The notes beneath the pieces were generated by a model that was not told the DNA's origin, ran no database searches, and saw nothing but the letters and a program-made list of their open reading frames with translations. Shown one piece after another: positions 35,701-44,390 of a DNA stretch of 64,000 nt. Location of the stretch: NCBI GenBank assembly GCA_947495425.1, contig CANLYR010000004.1, forward strand, positions 111,013 to 175,012. The letters are read 5' to 3'. The position numbers were made by a program, and so were the translations under genes. Within the stretch, counting starts at the first letter, position 1, and the number at the start of each line of letters is the position of its first letter. Source of the DNA: an uncultured Aquimarina sp. GTDB lineage: Bacteria; Bacteroidota; Bacteroidia; Flavobacteriales; Flavobacteriaceae.

Positions 35701-36168
35701 AGGAAAACCAATACGCTTGGCTTCTTTTAACGCTATTTTTATGGTATTCAGATCTTCTTTATTGCTCTGAATAATCGGAATATCATTATCAATTGCTACT
35801 TTTTTAGCCGTTATTTTATCTCCTAAAGAACGAAGTACAGAGACCTTTGGTCCTATAAAAATAATATCATTCTCTTCGCATTGTTTTGCAAAGTCTGCAT
35901 TTTCAGAAAGAAAACCATAGCCAGGGTGTATCGCATCAACATTATTTTTTTTAGCTACTTTAATGATAGCATCAATATTCAAATACGGTTTTAGCGGCTC
36001 ATGATTTCCTCCAATCTGATAGGCTTCATCAGCCTTATAGCGGTGTAAGGAATATCTGTCTTCATAAGTATAAACTCCTACCGTCTGAAGCCCAATCTCT
36101 GTACAAGCTCTGAAAATTCTGATTGCTATCTCACCTCGATTGGCGACTAAAACCTTTTTGATTTGCAT
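32716..36168 (-). CDS. pyc: Pyruvate carboxylase
   Basis: 1150 residues in the expected order: biotin carboxylase (KKVLVANRGEIAIRIFRA at the start, then KAASGGGGRGMRV and FIEVNPRVQVEHTVTE), carboxyltransferase (DTTMRDAHQSLLATRMRT, MEVWGGATFDVCLRF, HLHTHDTSSVQ) and biotin carrier domain. The biotinylated lysine is K1116 in EAMKMETT, 35 residues from the end, as usual. It makes oxaloacetate from pyruvate to refill the TCA cycle. BirA, at 58 kb, would attach the biotin. The gene is monocistronic and minus; the divergent lipoprotein gene lies 224 bases away. Confidence 0.98.
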   Translation of the reverse strand: MQIKKVLVANRGEIAIRIFRACTEIGLQTVGVYTYEDRYSLHRYKADEAYQIGGNHEPLKPYLNIDAIIKVAKKNNVDAIHPGYGFLSENADFAKQCEENDIIFIGPKVSVLRSLGDKITAKKVAIDNDIPIIQSNKEDLNTIKIALKEAKRIGFPVMLKAASGGGGRGMRVIRNEEELEKAYPESRREALNAFGDDTVFLEKFVENPKHIEIQIVADHHGNMVHLFERDCSVQRRYQKVIEYAPSFGVSEQIKKDLYTYALNICKAVDYNNIGTVEFLVDDEESIYFIEVNPRVQVEHTVTEIVTGIDLIKAQIFIAGGYKLSDKQIKIESQEAIKTNGFALQCRITTEDPENDFKPDYGTITTYRSASGFGIRLDAGSVYQGVTISPFFDSMLVKISANSRTLDGACRKMRRALSEFRIRGVKTNMPFLDNILKHDTFRKGEVTVNFIQNTKSLFEIREPRNRATKLVNFLGDVIVNGNSDVKKIDHTKTFVTPILPKFDESASFPKGTKDLLTELGPEKFADWLKNEKKIHFTDTTMRDAHQSLLATRMRTYDMLKVAEGFAKNHPEVFSMEVWGGATFDVCLRFLRENPWERLRELRKAMPNLLLQMLIRGSNGVGYTAYPDNLISKFVEQSWENGVDVFRIFDSLNWMKSIAPCIEHVRTRTNGLAEGSLCYTGDILDPKRTKYTMAYYIQLAKDIENAGAHILGIKDMAGLLKPYAAYELVSALKSEINIPIHLHTHDTSSVQSATYLKAIEAGVDVVDVALGGLSGLTSQPNFNAVVEMLKFHERENTLNIPKLNEYSNYWETVREYYYAFESGLKAGTGEVYQHEIPGGQYSNLKPQAQALGLSDRFHEITKMYGEVNDLFGDVVKVTPSSKVVGDMAQYLVSNNLTIEDVKERGETISFPQSVMSFFKGELGQPVGGFPKAVQKSVLKDQKPFTDRPNAHLEPVDFDAEFKDFEKVFKKGMGRTLDITDFLSYKLYPKVFTGAYNHHLKYGNVMNIPSKNFFYGMVPEEEIIVTLDQGKTLLVQLISVGDPNEEGKVTVFFKVNGQTRNVEVQDSSITVDKVIHTKVDKADTKQIGAPLQGSLSSVLVKTGQAVKKNEPLFIIEAMKMETTITATDSATIKKIVLKPGTMVNADDLVITLK

Positions 36169-36273
36169 ATTATAAATTTTGAATTTAAATTGTTTTTAGC
36201 GAACATTCGCTACGAAGATATCGATAAGAAATATTCTTTGCAATAGAATGTTTAAAATACTCTGTGATACTAT

Positions 36274-36281
36274 TATCTTTG
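36274..36281 (+). promoter_or_regulatory. Candidate promoter (-7 box) of the 36.4-kb lipoprotein gene
   Basis: TATCTTTG matches TAnnTTTG, giving a start near 36288 and a leader of about 105 bases. The -33 region is poor (GTTTA). Confidence 0.45.
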
Positions 36282-36392
36282 ATATGTAATCATATAAACT
36301 TTATAAATTTAACATTAATTAACTACAATACACATAAGATGATGATTTACATATCGTTGTAGTAAAAAAACTTTATTTTAAACTTTTGGATT

Positions 36393-37232
36393 ATGAATAA
36401 TAAATTGCATGTTTTCTTAAGCGCAATATGTATAGTTAGTATTTTTTTCACTAGTTGTAATGACGATGATAAGGATACAAATGAAGTTCCTACCGGAGCT
36501 GTCACCACAGCAGATCAATTTGCTGAATTTGAAAATGCTACAAGAGAAATTAATACTTTGATGCAAGAATCATTTAGCGCACAATTTGCTGCTAATAGAA
36601 CTTCAAAGTCAAGTGCCAAAACAACCAATTGTGGCACCGTTATCCAACAAGATACAGGAGCAAACACAATTATTACTATTGATTTTGATGCAAATTGCAC
36701 CTTAGATAGTAACGATAAGATTTCTGGCATCATGCGTATAAGTTTTAATCTTGATGCATTCGCAAATAACAATTTAGAGATTAATTACACACTAGAAGAC
36801 TTCAAATTTAATGACATCACGGTTAATGGTACTGCCGTTTCTAAGTTTTCTACCGACGAGACTAATTCAAATTTTAGTTTTGTTACAGATTCTAAGTATA
36901 CTTTTACATGGAATACTACGATTAGTGCAACAACAGAAACTAGTCTAATCACCGAGCTCGTATTTGAAAATAACACGAACGATCCAGCAGGTTTTGAATC
37001 TTATACGCAAATTTCTGGTACTAGCGCTGCAACTTTTAGTAATAACGATCGATACACTACTGCGATCACAACACCATTACGAATTAACAGTGGTTGTGAA
37101 TATGTCGTGAGTGGTGTAGTTGTTACCAACTCAAACAGTCAAAACACCACGTTGGATTATGGCAATGGAGATTGTGACAACAAGGCTACTTTAACTGATA
37201 ATGATGGTAATGAAACTATAATTGAACTGTAG
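36393..37232 (+). CDS. Hypothetical lipoprotein
   Basis: 279 residues. A lipoprotein signal (SIFFTSC, then NDDDKD) is clear. I do not recognise the family. The body is beta-rich, with the repeated phrase pattern of NNxxxTFSV, and has two Cys pairs near residues 80 and 98 and near 240 and 255, suggesting disulfides. Short acidic and Asn/Thr runs are common. It is monocistronic, flanked by a strong bidirectional terminator. Many Flavobacteriia carry such lipoproteins; function unknown. Confidence 0.8.
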   Translation: MNNKLHVFLSAICIVSIFFTSCNDDDKDTNEVPTGAVTTADQFAEFENATREINTLMQESFSAQFAANRTSKSSAKTTNCGTVIQQDTGANTIITIDFDANCTLDSNDKISGIMRISFNLDAFANNNLEINYTLEDFKFNDITVNGTAVSKFSTDETNSNFSFVTDSKYTFTWNTTISATTETSLITELVFENNTNDPAGFESYTQISGTSAATFSNNDRYTTAITTPLRINSGCEYVVSGVVVTNSNSQNTTLDYGNGDCDNKATLTDNDGNETIIEL

Positions 37233-37251
37233 TTATTTATATATCTTATAC

Positions 37252-37286
37252 AAGCCGTTTTTAGTAGCTACTAAAAACGGCTTTTT
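37252..37286. terminator. Bidirectional terminator (16-bp perfect inverted repeat)
   Basis: 37252-37267 and 37268-37283 are exact complements with no loop beyond the hairpin tip, and a T tract follows on the plus strand. It ends the lipoprotein gene and, on the other strand, the TRAP operon, whose last stop codon is 6 bases away. Confidence 0.85.
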
Positions 37287-37288
37287 AA

Positions 37289-38401
37289 TTACTTTTGTAT
37301 TTTATTATAATAAGCCTTCTCAGTCACTTCAGACCATTTAGATACTTTGTTTTGAAATTTAGAATAGCTTTCATACACTTCTTTGGATAACGGATCATTT
37401 CCTATTAATTCTTGTATTGCTTCATCTGTGTATGTTCGCAACACATCAAGCGTCTCTTTAGAAAATTCTCTAACCTGTACTCCTTCTTCATTGACCAATT
37501 TGTCTAAGTAGATACCATTCTGCTTATCAAATTCTGCAAGCATCCAAACTTGTACTCGTTTAGAAGCTGCTTGTAGTATTGCTTGCAAATGAGGAGGTAA
37601 TTCGTCGTGTACTTTTTTATTAACAAAGAATTCCATTTGAGATCCTGGCTCATGCCATCCCGGAGTATAGTAATATTTAGCAATTTTATGAAATCCCATT
37701 TTATAATCATGGTAGGGGCCTATCCACTCTGTAGCATCAATAACGCCTCGTTCTAAACTTGTATAAATTTCACCACCGGCAACAAGTACTGCTGCACCTC
37801 CTGCTTTTTCTAAAACTTTACCAGCAATACCAGGTAAACGCATCTTTAACCCTTTTAGATCTTCTACAGTATTAATTTCTCTATTGAACCATCCGCCCAT
37901 TTGCACCCCGGTATTTCCGCCTAAAAAAGGAACCAGGTTAAACTTGGCATATGTTTTTTTCCAAAGCTCATACCCCCCACCGGTTTCTATCCAAGAAGTT
38001 AATTGCTGACTATTCATCCCAAAAGGGACTGCACAAAAGAATTGAGCAGCTGGTGTTTTACCTGCCCAATAATAAGAAGCTCCAGATCCCATTTCTATCG
38101 TTCCGTTGGAAACCGCATCAAATGCTTCTAAAGCCGGCACTAATTCTCCGCCTCCATATACTTTAATTTTAATTTGGCCATTAGACAATTCTTCGACCCA
38201 TTCTGAATACTTATTCGCAGCTTCACCTAATACCGGAAAATTGGGCGGCCAGGTCGTTGTCATTTTCCAAGTATACTTTTTAGTGGGTGTAACTGAATCG
38301 CCAGTAGCAGCATTACTTGTTGTATTTTCGCCTCCGCAAGCGATTAATAGTAATACCGACAGGACTGCTGCGATTTTTGTAATGTGATGAACTATTTTCA
38401 T
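37289..38401 (-). CDS. TRAP transporter substrate-binding protein (DctP family), lipoprotein
   Basis: 370 residues. A lipobox (LLLIACGG) ends a signal; in this family a soluble periplasmic form is also common. Domain features include WPPNFPVLGEAANKYSEWVEE, PFGMNSQQLTSW, GGWFNREINTVEDLKGLKMRLPG with the carboxylate-binding Arg, and WIGPYHDYKMGFHKIAKYYY, YTPGWHEPGSQMEFFVN. The last blocks look like TakP, which binds 2-oxoacids, so an organic acid is likely. It is the last gene of the TRAP operon; the order DctQ-DctM-DctP is seen on the transcript. Confidence 0.93.
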   Translation of the reverse strand: MKIVHHITKIAAVLSVLLLIACGGENTTSNAATGDSVTPTKKYTWKMTTTWPPNFPVLGEAANKYSEWVEELSNGQIKIKVYGGGELVPALEAFDAVSNGTIEMGSGASYYWAGKTPAAQFFCAVPFGMNSQQLTSWIETGGGYELWKKTYAKFNLVPFLGGNTGVQMGGWFNREINTVEDLKGLKMRLPGIAGKVLEKAGGAAVLVAGGEIYTSLERGVIDATEWIGPYHDYKMGFHKIAKYYYTPGWHEPGSQMEFFVNKKVHDELPPHLQAILQAASKRVQVWMLAEFDKQNGIYLDKLVNEEGVQVREFSKETLDVLRTYTDEAIQELIGNDPLSKEVYESYSKFQNKVSKWSEVTEKAYYNKIQK

Positions 38402-38421
38402 TTTTTTAGTTTTTTAAAGTT

Positions 38422-39768
38422 TTATTTTGAAAGAAAGATGACTTCAGGAAAGAATACTACTAATCCAACGATACATAATTGAATGATAATGAAAGGTACA
38501 ATTCCTTTATAAATTTGACTTGTTTTAACTTCGGGAGGTGCTACTCCCTTGAGATAAAATAATGCGAACCCGAAAGGGGGTGTTAAAAATGAGGTTTGAA
38601 GATTTAATGCTATCAGTATTCCTACCCAAAGCATGTTCATGTCGAGTGCATTAAAAATGGGTGTTACCACAGGTACAATGATAAAAACGATTTCAATAAA
38701 ATCAATAAAGAATCCTGCAATAAAAATTACGACCATGACTAGCAATAAGAACATGACAGGAGATAAATTAGAGGATAAGATTAACTCTTGCAAATAATCA
38801 TCACCTCCTAATGTTCTAAACACCAATGTAAAGGTTGTAGCTCCTAGTAGTATAAAGAAAACCATGGTTGTGAGTTTGGTCGTCTCTCTTGCTACTTCTT
38901 TTAGTATTTTGAGATTAAATTTACCTTGCACAATGGTAAGTATAGTTGCTCCCAAAGCTCCAATAGCCGATGCTTCTGTTGGTGAAGCTATGCCAGTAAA
39001 AATAGAGCCTAATACAATTACGATTAACAAAATTGGTAAGATCAAAACTTTGATAATCTTTGACGTAAAATTATCACCCCTGAATTCTTTTATTTCAGCG
39101 GCAGGAATAGCTGGAGCTTCTTTTTTATTTATAAGAGAGCGCACTAAAATATATACAATGTATAAGGCTACCAATAATAATCCTGGAAGCATTGCTGCAG
39201 AAAACAAAGAGCCTACATCAACAGAGGCTCCTCCTCGTGACGAGCTATTAATGGTATCTGCTAGCAATACCAAAACAATAGAGGGCGGAATAATCTGCCC
39301 TAATGTACCCGAAGATGCAATTACGCCTGTGGCTAACTCTGTTTTATAACCTCTTTTGAGCATCGTTGGTAAACTTATTAACCCCATGGTGACCACTGTA
39401 GCACCAACAATTCCTGTAGAAGCAGCTAACAAAGCACCAACAATTACCACAGATATGGCTAGACCTCCTCGTACGGTACCAAACATCATTGCCATAGTTT
39501 CTAATAAACTTTGTGCTAAACCTGATTTCTCTAGCATAATCCCCATAAAAATAAATAAGGGGACTGCCATTAATACATAATTATTGACTACTCCCATAAT
39601 TCTAGATGGCAGTATATTAAATGTTGACATTGAGAAATACTCAGGAGCAAAAATGGATACCCCAAAGGCAAACAAAACGGAAAGTCCGCCTAAAGTGAAA
39701 GCTACCGGATACCCTTTTAGGATTAGGATAAAAATTACTACAAATAATATTATTGCTAGAACCTCCAT
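38422..39768 (-). CDS. dctM: TRAP transporter large permease (DctM)
   Basis: 448 residues with about 12-13 membrane segments. Blocks VVIFILILKGYPVAFTLGGL, FIFMGIMLEKSGLAQSLLE, TGIVGATVVTMGLISLPTML and IGALGATI are typical of the large subunit. It moves an organic acid with sodium. The start ATG abuts the stop of dctQ (TAAATG). Confidence 0.95.
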   Translation of the reverse strand: MEVLAIILFVVIFILILKGYPVAFTLGGLSVLFAFGVSIFAPEYFSMSTFNILPSRIMGVVNNYVLMAVPLFIFMGIMLEKSGLAQSLLETMAMMFGTVRGGLAISVVIVGALLAASTGIVGATVVTMGLISLPTMLKRGYKTELATGVIASSGTLGQIIPPSIVLVLLADTINSSSRGGASVDVGSLFSAAMLPGLLLVALYIVYILVRSLINKKEAPAIPAAEIKEFRGDNFTSKIIKVLILPILLIVIVLGSIFTGIASPTEASAIGALGATILTIVQGKFNLKILKEVARETTKLTTMVFFILLGATTFTLVFRTLGGDDYLQELILSSNLSPVMFLLLVMVVIFIAGFFIDFIEIVFIIVPVVTPIFNALDMNMLWVGILIALNLQTSFLTPPFGFALFYLKGVAPPEVKTSQIYKGIVPFIIIQLCIVGLVVFFPEVIFLSK

Positions 39769-40272
39769 TTACTTCTTTTTAATAAAAATTATCTGAATTG
39801 ACTTAAGAATACTAGCTAATCCTTGCAAAAGAAGAAAAGCAAAACCTAACGTTATACAAAATTTAAGAATGTATAATGCTGGCAATCCTCCTGGTTGTGG
39901 AGAACTCTCTCCCATTAAGAAAGACGAATACGCATATCGCCATGATGCAGAAACAACAACATAACTCCATGGTAAAAGAAAAAACAAACCCCCTATTAGA
40001 TCTATCCAAGCCCTGCCTTTTTCAGAAAATTTTGCATAGAATACATCTACTCGTACATGCTTACCATACTTAAATGTATACCCTGAGGCTAATAAAAACA
40101 TAATACCGAATAAGTAGATTTCTATCTCAACAATCCAAATAAATGTAAATTGAAACAAATAGCGAATGATTACATCTAGACTTATTACGATCACCATTAA
40201 TATGGCTACCCAACTTACTAAGTCTCCGGTCTTCTCGTTTATCTTTTCTAAAAGGGAAATTGCTTTTTTCAC
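39769..40272 (-). CDS. dctQ: TRAP transporter small permease (DctQ)
   Basis: 167 residues. The start is GTG at 40272 (GTG AAA AAA GCA). Four membrane segments, WVAILMVIVISLDVIIRYLF, IVEIEIYLFGIMFLLASGY and GQ-rich loop EKGRAW then FFLLPWSYVVV, fit the small subunit. It is the first gene; its stop meets the dctM ATG directly. Confidence 0.9.
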   Translation of the reverse strand: MKKAISLLEKINEKTGDLVSWVAILMVIVISLDVIIRYLFQFTFIWIVEIEIYLFGIMFLLASGYTFKYGKHVRVDVFYAKFSEKGRAWIDLIGGLFFLLPWSYVVVSASWRYAYSSFLMGESSPQPGGLPALYILKFCITLGFAFLLLQGLASILKSIQIIFIKKK

Positions 40273-40437
40273 GAGTACGTATTTTGCGATTAAACACTTT
40301 TATATAAAAATAGTCATTTCTATATAAAAGTATCAACCACAAACAAAATTCATTCATGTTGTAATCACATAAAGTTATTTTAAACTTGTCTATGAAAAAT
40401 CTTAATGTAAGAAGACTTAAATTGTACTCCAGTAGTA

Positions 40438-41199
40438 TTATCTCACAAATACTAATTCGTTTGGTTTGGTCGTATATTCATCACTAAAACCATATCCATC
40501 GTAATTAAAGCCCTTAAGGTCTTCTATAGTTTTAGCACCTGTATCGATGACATAACGTACCATCATACCTCTGGCCTTTTTTGCAAAAAAGCTAATTATT
40601 TTAAGTTTATCACCCTTCCAGTCTTTAAACTGCGGAGTGATTACAGGAACTTTTAATGTTTTTACATCTATTGCACTAAAATATTCATTACTGGCAAGGT
40701 TAATGAATAACTCATTATTATCTAACTCTTCATTAAGTTTCTGAGTTATGGCTTCTTTCCAAAACTCATATAAATTATTTTTACTACTGATTTTGAGCTT
40801 TGTTCCCATCTCTAAACGGTAAGGCTGAATTAAATCTAATGGTTTTAATATTCCGTATAATCCAGAAAGAATTCTTAATGTATCTTGCAATACTTCTATT
40901 TTTTCTTCTGGTATGGTATATGCATCTAGCCCTGTATAAACATCGCCATTAAACGCATAGACAGCAGGTCTTGCATTGTCTGTAGTAAATGGAACACTAA
41001 ACTCCTGATTACGCTGCCAATTGAGTTGAGCTAGTTTGTCGCTAATTGACATTAAATCGGATAGCTTTTTTGGTGATTTATTTTTAAGAATAGCGTTTAA
41101 CTTTTCACTTTCTGATAGAAAAACAGGTTCTGTAAAATTTTGTGTAGGCAATTTAGTTTCAAAATCCAACGATTTGGCTGGTGATACGACAATTTTCAT
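40438..41199 (-). CDS. yaaA: YaaA family peroxide stress protein (DUF328)
   Basis: 253 residues, the usual length. It begins [18 protein letters not shown] and has [25 protein letters not shown] [32 protein letters not shown] and the C-terminal [16 protein letters not shown]. YaaA lowers free iron and protects DNA under peroxide stress in E. coli; here that role is inferred. It lies alone between the TRAP operon and the nitroreductase gene. Confidence 0.93.
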   Translation of the reverse strand: MKIVVSPAKSLDFETKLPTQNFTEPVFLSESEKLNAILKNKSPKKLSDLMSISDKLAQLNWQRNQEFSVPFTTDNARPAVYAFNGDVYTGLDAYTIPEEKIEVLQDTLRILSGLYGILKPLDLIQPYRLEMGTKLKISSKNNLYEFWKEAITQKLNEELDNNELFINLASNEYFSAIDVKTLKVPVITPQFKDWKGDKLKIISFFAKKARGMMVRYVIDTGAKTIEDLKGFNYDGYGFSDEYTTKPNELVFVR

Positions 41200-41386
41200 A
41201 TATTCATTTTTTCTATATTCAAAAATACAATAGTGTGTCGATAATTAAAATCTACACATGTATTTCTTCTCTATTAGAGTATTAGAAAGATTTATACCCT
41301 TCAAAATTACTGTGAGCTTTTAAGTAAGGTACTTAATTTTTTATTTTGATATTTGGCAACTTTGTTCTTGGTTATTTATTTGATCA

Positions 41387-42112
41387 TTACTCATAAAAAA
41401 CACAAACTTCATCTAATTTTTTTCGATCCAGATCGGGAACATACACCGGCTCTTTTGGATACCCTACCGGCAATAATAAATATGCTCTTTCATTACTGGG
41501 CCTATTCAAAACCTGAGTTAAAAAATTCATAGGGCTTGGTGTATGGGTTAATGTAACCAATCCTGCATGATGAATTGCAGTGATCAACATCCCACTGGCA
41601 ATTCCTATAGATTCGTTAACATAGTAATTATTATGCTTTATACCCTCCTCATATTCATATACTCTTTTGAAAGCAACAATGATCCAGGGTGCATCTTCTA
41701 TAAAAGGTTTATTAGCATCTGTACCTAATGAGGAGAGATCATTTTTCCATCGATCACTCATTCGGTTGGTATAGGTTTCTATTTCTTCTTTTTCTGCAGC
41801 TGCTCTAATTTTGGTTTTCAAATCTTTACTAGCAATAGCACAAAATGTCCATGGTTGTTTATGGGCTCCAGAGGGTGCTGTAGAAGCGGTTTTGATGATG
41901 TTTTCAATGACTTCCTTTGGAACCGCTCTATCTGAATATTCTCGTACTGAACGCCGAGCATCCATTTTTTCAAAAAAAGCAGCACTTCTATGTATCATTT
42001 CGTTACTCGGATATGAATTTTGATTATAAAGAATGTGAGTATGTCCATTAACTAATACTTGATCTGGTTTTTCCATTTTATTATTCATTGAATATTGATA
42101 CCTGAAGGTCAT
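41387..42112 (-). CDS. Iodotyrosine-deiodinase-like nitroreductase
   Basis: 241 residues (a Met at 42088 is an alternative start). A flavin nitroreductase core starts RRSVREYSDRAVPKEVI and has STAPSGAHKQPW and LLPVGYPKEP. The active-site lid of iodotyrosine deiodinase is conserved: E110, Y114 and K135 fall at the same spacing as E157, Y161 and K182 of human IYD, with RWKNDLSSLGT between. This is stronger than a general nitroreductase call and matches bacterial IYD homologues in Bacteroidota. It likely removes halogen from halotyrosines with FMN. The natural substrate in bacteria is uncertain. Confidence 0.82.
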   Translation of the reverse strand: MTFRYQYSMNNKMEKPDQVLVNGHTHILYNQNSYPSNEMIHRSAAFFEKMDARRSVREYSDRAVPKEVIENIIKTASTAPSGAHKQPWTFCAIASKDLKTKIRAAAEKEEIETYTNRMSDRWKNDLSSLGTDANKPFIEDAPWIIVAFKRVYEYEEGIKHNNYYVNESIGIASGMLITAIHHAGLVTLTHTPSPMNFLTQVLNRPSNERAYLLLPVGYPKEPVYVPDLDRKKLDEVCVFYE

Positions 42113-42160
42113 TACACACCAGGTATGCGTTAGATAAAAGTAATCGCAATAGTAAGTTAC

Positions 42161-42193
42161 AAAAATAAAAAAAGCCTATCAAAATTGATAGGC
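42161..42193 (-). terminator. Terminator of the cold shock gene
   Basis: GCCTATCAA (42174-42182) pairs with TTGATAGGC (42185-42193) around two bases. On the minus strand a T-rich run (complement of 42161-42173) follows, ending about 28 bases after the csp stop codon. Confidence 0.85.
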
Positions 42194-42220
42194 ATGTGTT
42201 TTAAAAAAGTCAAATGTATA

Positions 42221-42412
42221 TTATAATACCTTCACGTTTACCGCGTTGAGCCCTTTTTTACCTTCTTTAAGTTCAAACTCTACTTCGTCACCTTCACGAA
42301 CTTCGTCGATTAAGCCTGAAATGTGTACAAAATGATCTTTGTTTGATCCTTCTTCTGTGATGAATCCAAATCCTTTGGAGTCATTAAAAAATTTTACTGT
42401 TCCTTTATTCAT
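42221..42412 (-). CDS. CspA family cold shock protein
   Basis: 63 residues. It has RNP1 KGFGFITEE and RNP2 HFVHISG and begins MNKGTVKFFNDS, matching CspA. It binds single-stranded RNA and DNA to melt structure in the cold. A long AT-rich leader of about 140 bases is present upstream, which could hold the thermosensor typical of csp genes, but no fold was tested. A strong terminator follows. Confidence 0.95.
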   Translation of the reverse strand: MNKGTVKFFNDSKGFGFITEEGSNKDHFVHISGLIDEVREGDEVEFELKEGKKGLNAVNVKVL

Positions 42413-42557
42413 TATAAAATATTAAAGTGCGAAGGTACTATAATTTCGCAAGTATTTGCTATTTATTTCAAAATAAAGTTTTTAGTAACACTAATTTAAT
42501 ATTTCTTAAATACCTTATTAACAATGAATAGGGGATGATATGAAACACATAAATCTA

Positions 42558-43607
42558 TTACTCACTAGTCAATTGATTCTTTGCATAATTCTGCCATCTT
42601 GCTATGCATTGTTGCATATCATCAGGGATTGATGTTTCAAAGTTCATTTTTTCTCCGGTAACCGGATGTTCAAAACCAAGCGTTCTGGCATGTAATGCTT
42701 GTCTTGGTAGAATTTTAAAACAATTATCTACAAACTGCTTGTATTTTGTAAAGGTAGTTCCTTTTAATATTTTTTCTCCGCCATAACGTTCATCATTAAA
42801 TAAAGTATGGCCAATGTATTTCATATGCACCCTTATCTGATGTGTTCTTCCGGTCTCTAGCCTACATGACACCAAGGTTACATATCCTAATCGCTCGATA
42901 ACCTTGTAATGCGTAATTGCTGGCTTTCCTTTTTCGGCCTCTTCGCCTTCAAAAACAGTATTTTGCAATCTATTTTTAGGATGACGACCTATATTACCTT
43001 CTATTGTTCCTTCATCTTCTTCAATATTACCCCACACTATAGCCACATATTCTCGCTCACTGGTCTTATCAAAAAACTGTTTTGCCAAATGTGTCATTGC
43101 CTCTTCAGTTTTGGCAACTACTAATAAGCCACTTGTATCTTTATCTATGCGATGCACTAATCCTGGGCGCTCACTACTATTGTTTGGTAAATTATCAAAA
43201 TGATAAATCAAGGCATTAATCAATGTGCCCGAATAATTGCCATGCCCTGGGTGAACTACCATTCCTGGTGGTTTGTTTACGACTAATAATGAATCGTCTT
43301 CATAAATAATATCCAAAGGAATATTTTCGGGAGTCAAAAGGTTCTCATAAGGTGGATGCGAGAATAATACACGCACTACATCATTTGGTTTTACCTTGTA
43401 ATTGGATTTTACCGCTATATCATTAACGTATACACTACCTTCTTTTGCTGCTTGCTGTATTTTATTTCGAGTAGCATTCTCTACAAAATTCATTAAAAAC
43501 TTATCTACTCGCAACGGAACCTGACCTGCACCAGCCTCAAAACGATGGTGTTCGTATAGATCGTCTTCGTTGGCATCAAAATCTCCTGTATCTACATGTT
43601 TATCCAA
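42558..43607 (-). CDS. RluD family RNA pseudouridine synthase
   Basis: 349 residues. The frame opens with TTG at 43607 (Asp-Lys-His follows); no ATG is near. An S4 RNA-binding domain (RVDKFLMNFVENATRNKIQQ, then GSVYVNDIAVKSNYKVKPND) precedes the catalytic domain with D155 in VHRIDKDTSGLLVVAK, and RTHQIRVHMKYIGHT and QALHARTLGFEHPVTGE later. It makes pseudouridine in rRNA, likely in helix 69 of 23S if it is RluD proper. It follows the PASTA gene in the same direction. Confidence 0.93.
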   Translation of the reverse strand: MDKHVDTGDFDANEDDLYEHHRFEAGAGQVPLRVDKFLMNFVENATRNKIQQAAKEGSVYVNDIAVKSNYKVKPNDVVRVLFSHPPYENLLTPENIPLDIIYEDDSLLVVNKPPGMVVHPGHGNYSGTLINALIYHFDNLPNNSSERPGLVHRIDKDTSGLLVVAKTEEAMTHLAKQFFDKTSEREYVAIVWGNIEEDEGTIEGNIGRHPKNRLQNTVFEGEEAEKGKPAITHYKVIERLGYVTLVSCRLETGRTHQIRVHMKYIGHTLFNDERYGGEKILKGTTFTKYKQFVDNCFKILPRQALHARTLGFEHPVTGEKMNFETSIPDDMQQCIARWQNYAKNQLTSE

Positions 43608-43699
43608 AATAATTTAGTTTAGTTCTCATTCTGCAAAAAGACAAGTTCAATGTACTATTTTGAAAATTCTGTGAAGGCTGTCTAAAAACAAAGTTATAC

Positions 43700-44308
43700 T
43701 TAGTTAGAAAGGTTTATTGATCCTGTTTTACCATCTCCCAAAACAAGATCCACTGTAGAGGTTTTCATAAGTCTTGTCCCTGGTTTTAATCGTTTACCTT
43801 TATGCCTTAATTCTAGTACCATATCCCTTGCTATATTGGGTTTATAGGTAACAGAGCCAATTTCAAAACCTAAGGCTATTAATTTTGGTTTGGCTTGTCT
43901 TATCGTTTGCTGAACAACATCCGGAACTTCAATTTTTCTGTATCCTGATGGATTTAGTGTAACATATATTTTACGATTTTCTTTTACCTCACTTCCTGAG
44001 ACAGGGTTTTGCTCTATAACAGAATATCTCGGGAAATCAGGGTTAAAACTAGCAGAATCCTGCACTTCATATCGCAATTCTTTTTCTTGCAAAATTTTCT
44101 CTACCTCATCCAAAGTCTTCTTACTAAGGTTTGGCACCACGATACGTTGGTGATGATTTGTTGTACTTTCTAGCCATTGCAACGCAACATAAGAAAGTAT
44201 GACAATCATAGCTACAGCAATAACGAGTTGAATCAGAAATATTTTGCTGTACACAAACTTAAAAAGATCCTTGAAGAATTTAATAACTACATTCATAAAT
44301 ACATGCAT
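43700..44308 (-). CDS. PASTA-domain membrane protein
   Basis: 202 residues. One membrane segment (KIFLIQLVIAVAMIVILSYV, residues about 20-39) is followed by two to three PASTA domains (VVPNLSKKTLDEVEKILQEKEL, then VPDVVQQTIRQAKPKLIALGFEIG). PASTA modules bind the stem peptide or muropeptides of peptidoglycan. It is divergent from ddl, 82 bases apart, a neighbourhood common in Flavobacteriia, and lies next to the RluD gene. A Met at 44296 is another possible start. It lacks a kinase domain, so it is not a PknB-like protein. Confidence 0.88.
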   Translation of the reverse strand: MHVFMNVVIKFFKDLFKFVYSKIFLIQLVIAVAMIVILSYVALQWLESTTNHHQRIVVPNLSKKTLDEVEKILQEKELRYEVQDSASFNPDFPRYSVIEQNPVSGSEVKENRKIYVTLNPSGYRKIEVPDVVQQTIRQAKPKLIALGFEIGSVTYKPNIARDMVLELRHKGKRLKPGTRLMKTSTVDLVLGDGKTGSINLSN

Positions 44309-44365
44309 AATTTGGACAAATATATAAAAACGGAAAGTTTTACGCTTTTCTTATTAGATAAATGA

Positions 44366-44373
44366 TATTTTTG
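44366..44373 (+). promoter_or_regulatory. Candidate ddl promoter (-7 box)
   Basis: TATTTTTG matches TAnnTTTG. Start of transcription would be near 44380, about 11 bases before the ddl ATG, so the leader would be very short. Confidence 0.45.
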
Positions 44374-44390
44374 TTTTTAAAAGTTATTCA

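Noticed and set aside
39584..39796. Plus-strand ORFs over the TRAP permease region
   Set aside because: They are shadows of dctM and dctQ on the opposite strand with no coding features of their own.
43700..44308. PASTA protein as a PknB-type kinase
   Set aside because: Only a short cytoplasmic tail and one membrane helix precede the PASTA domains; no kinase motif is present.
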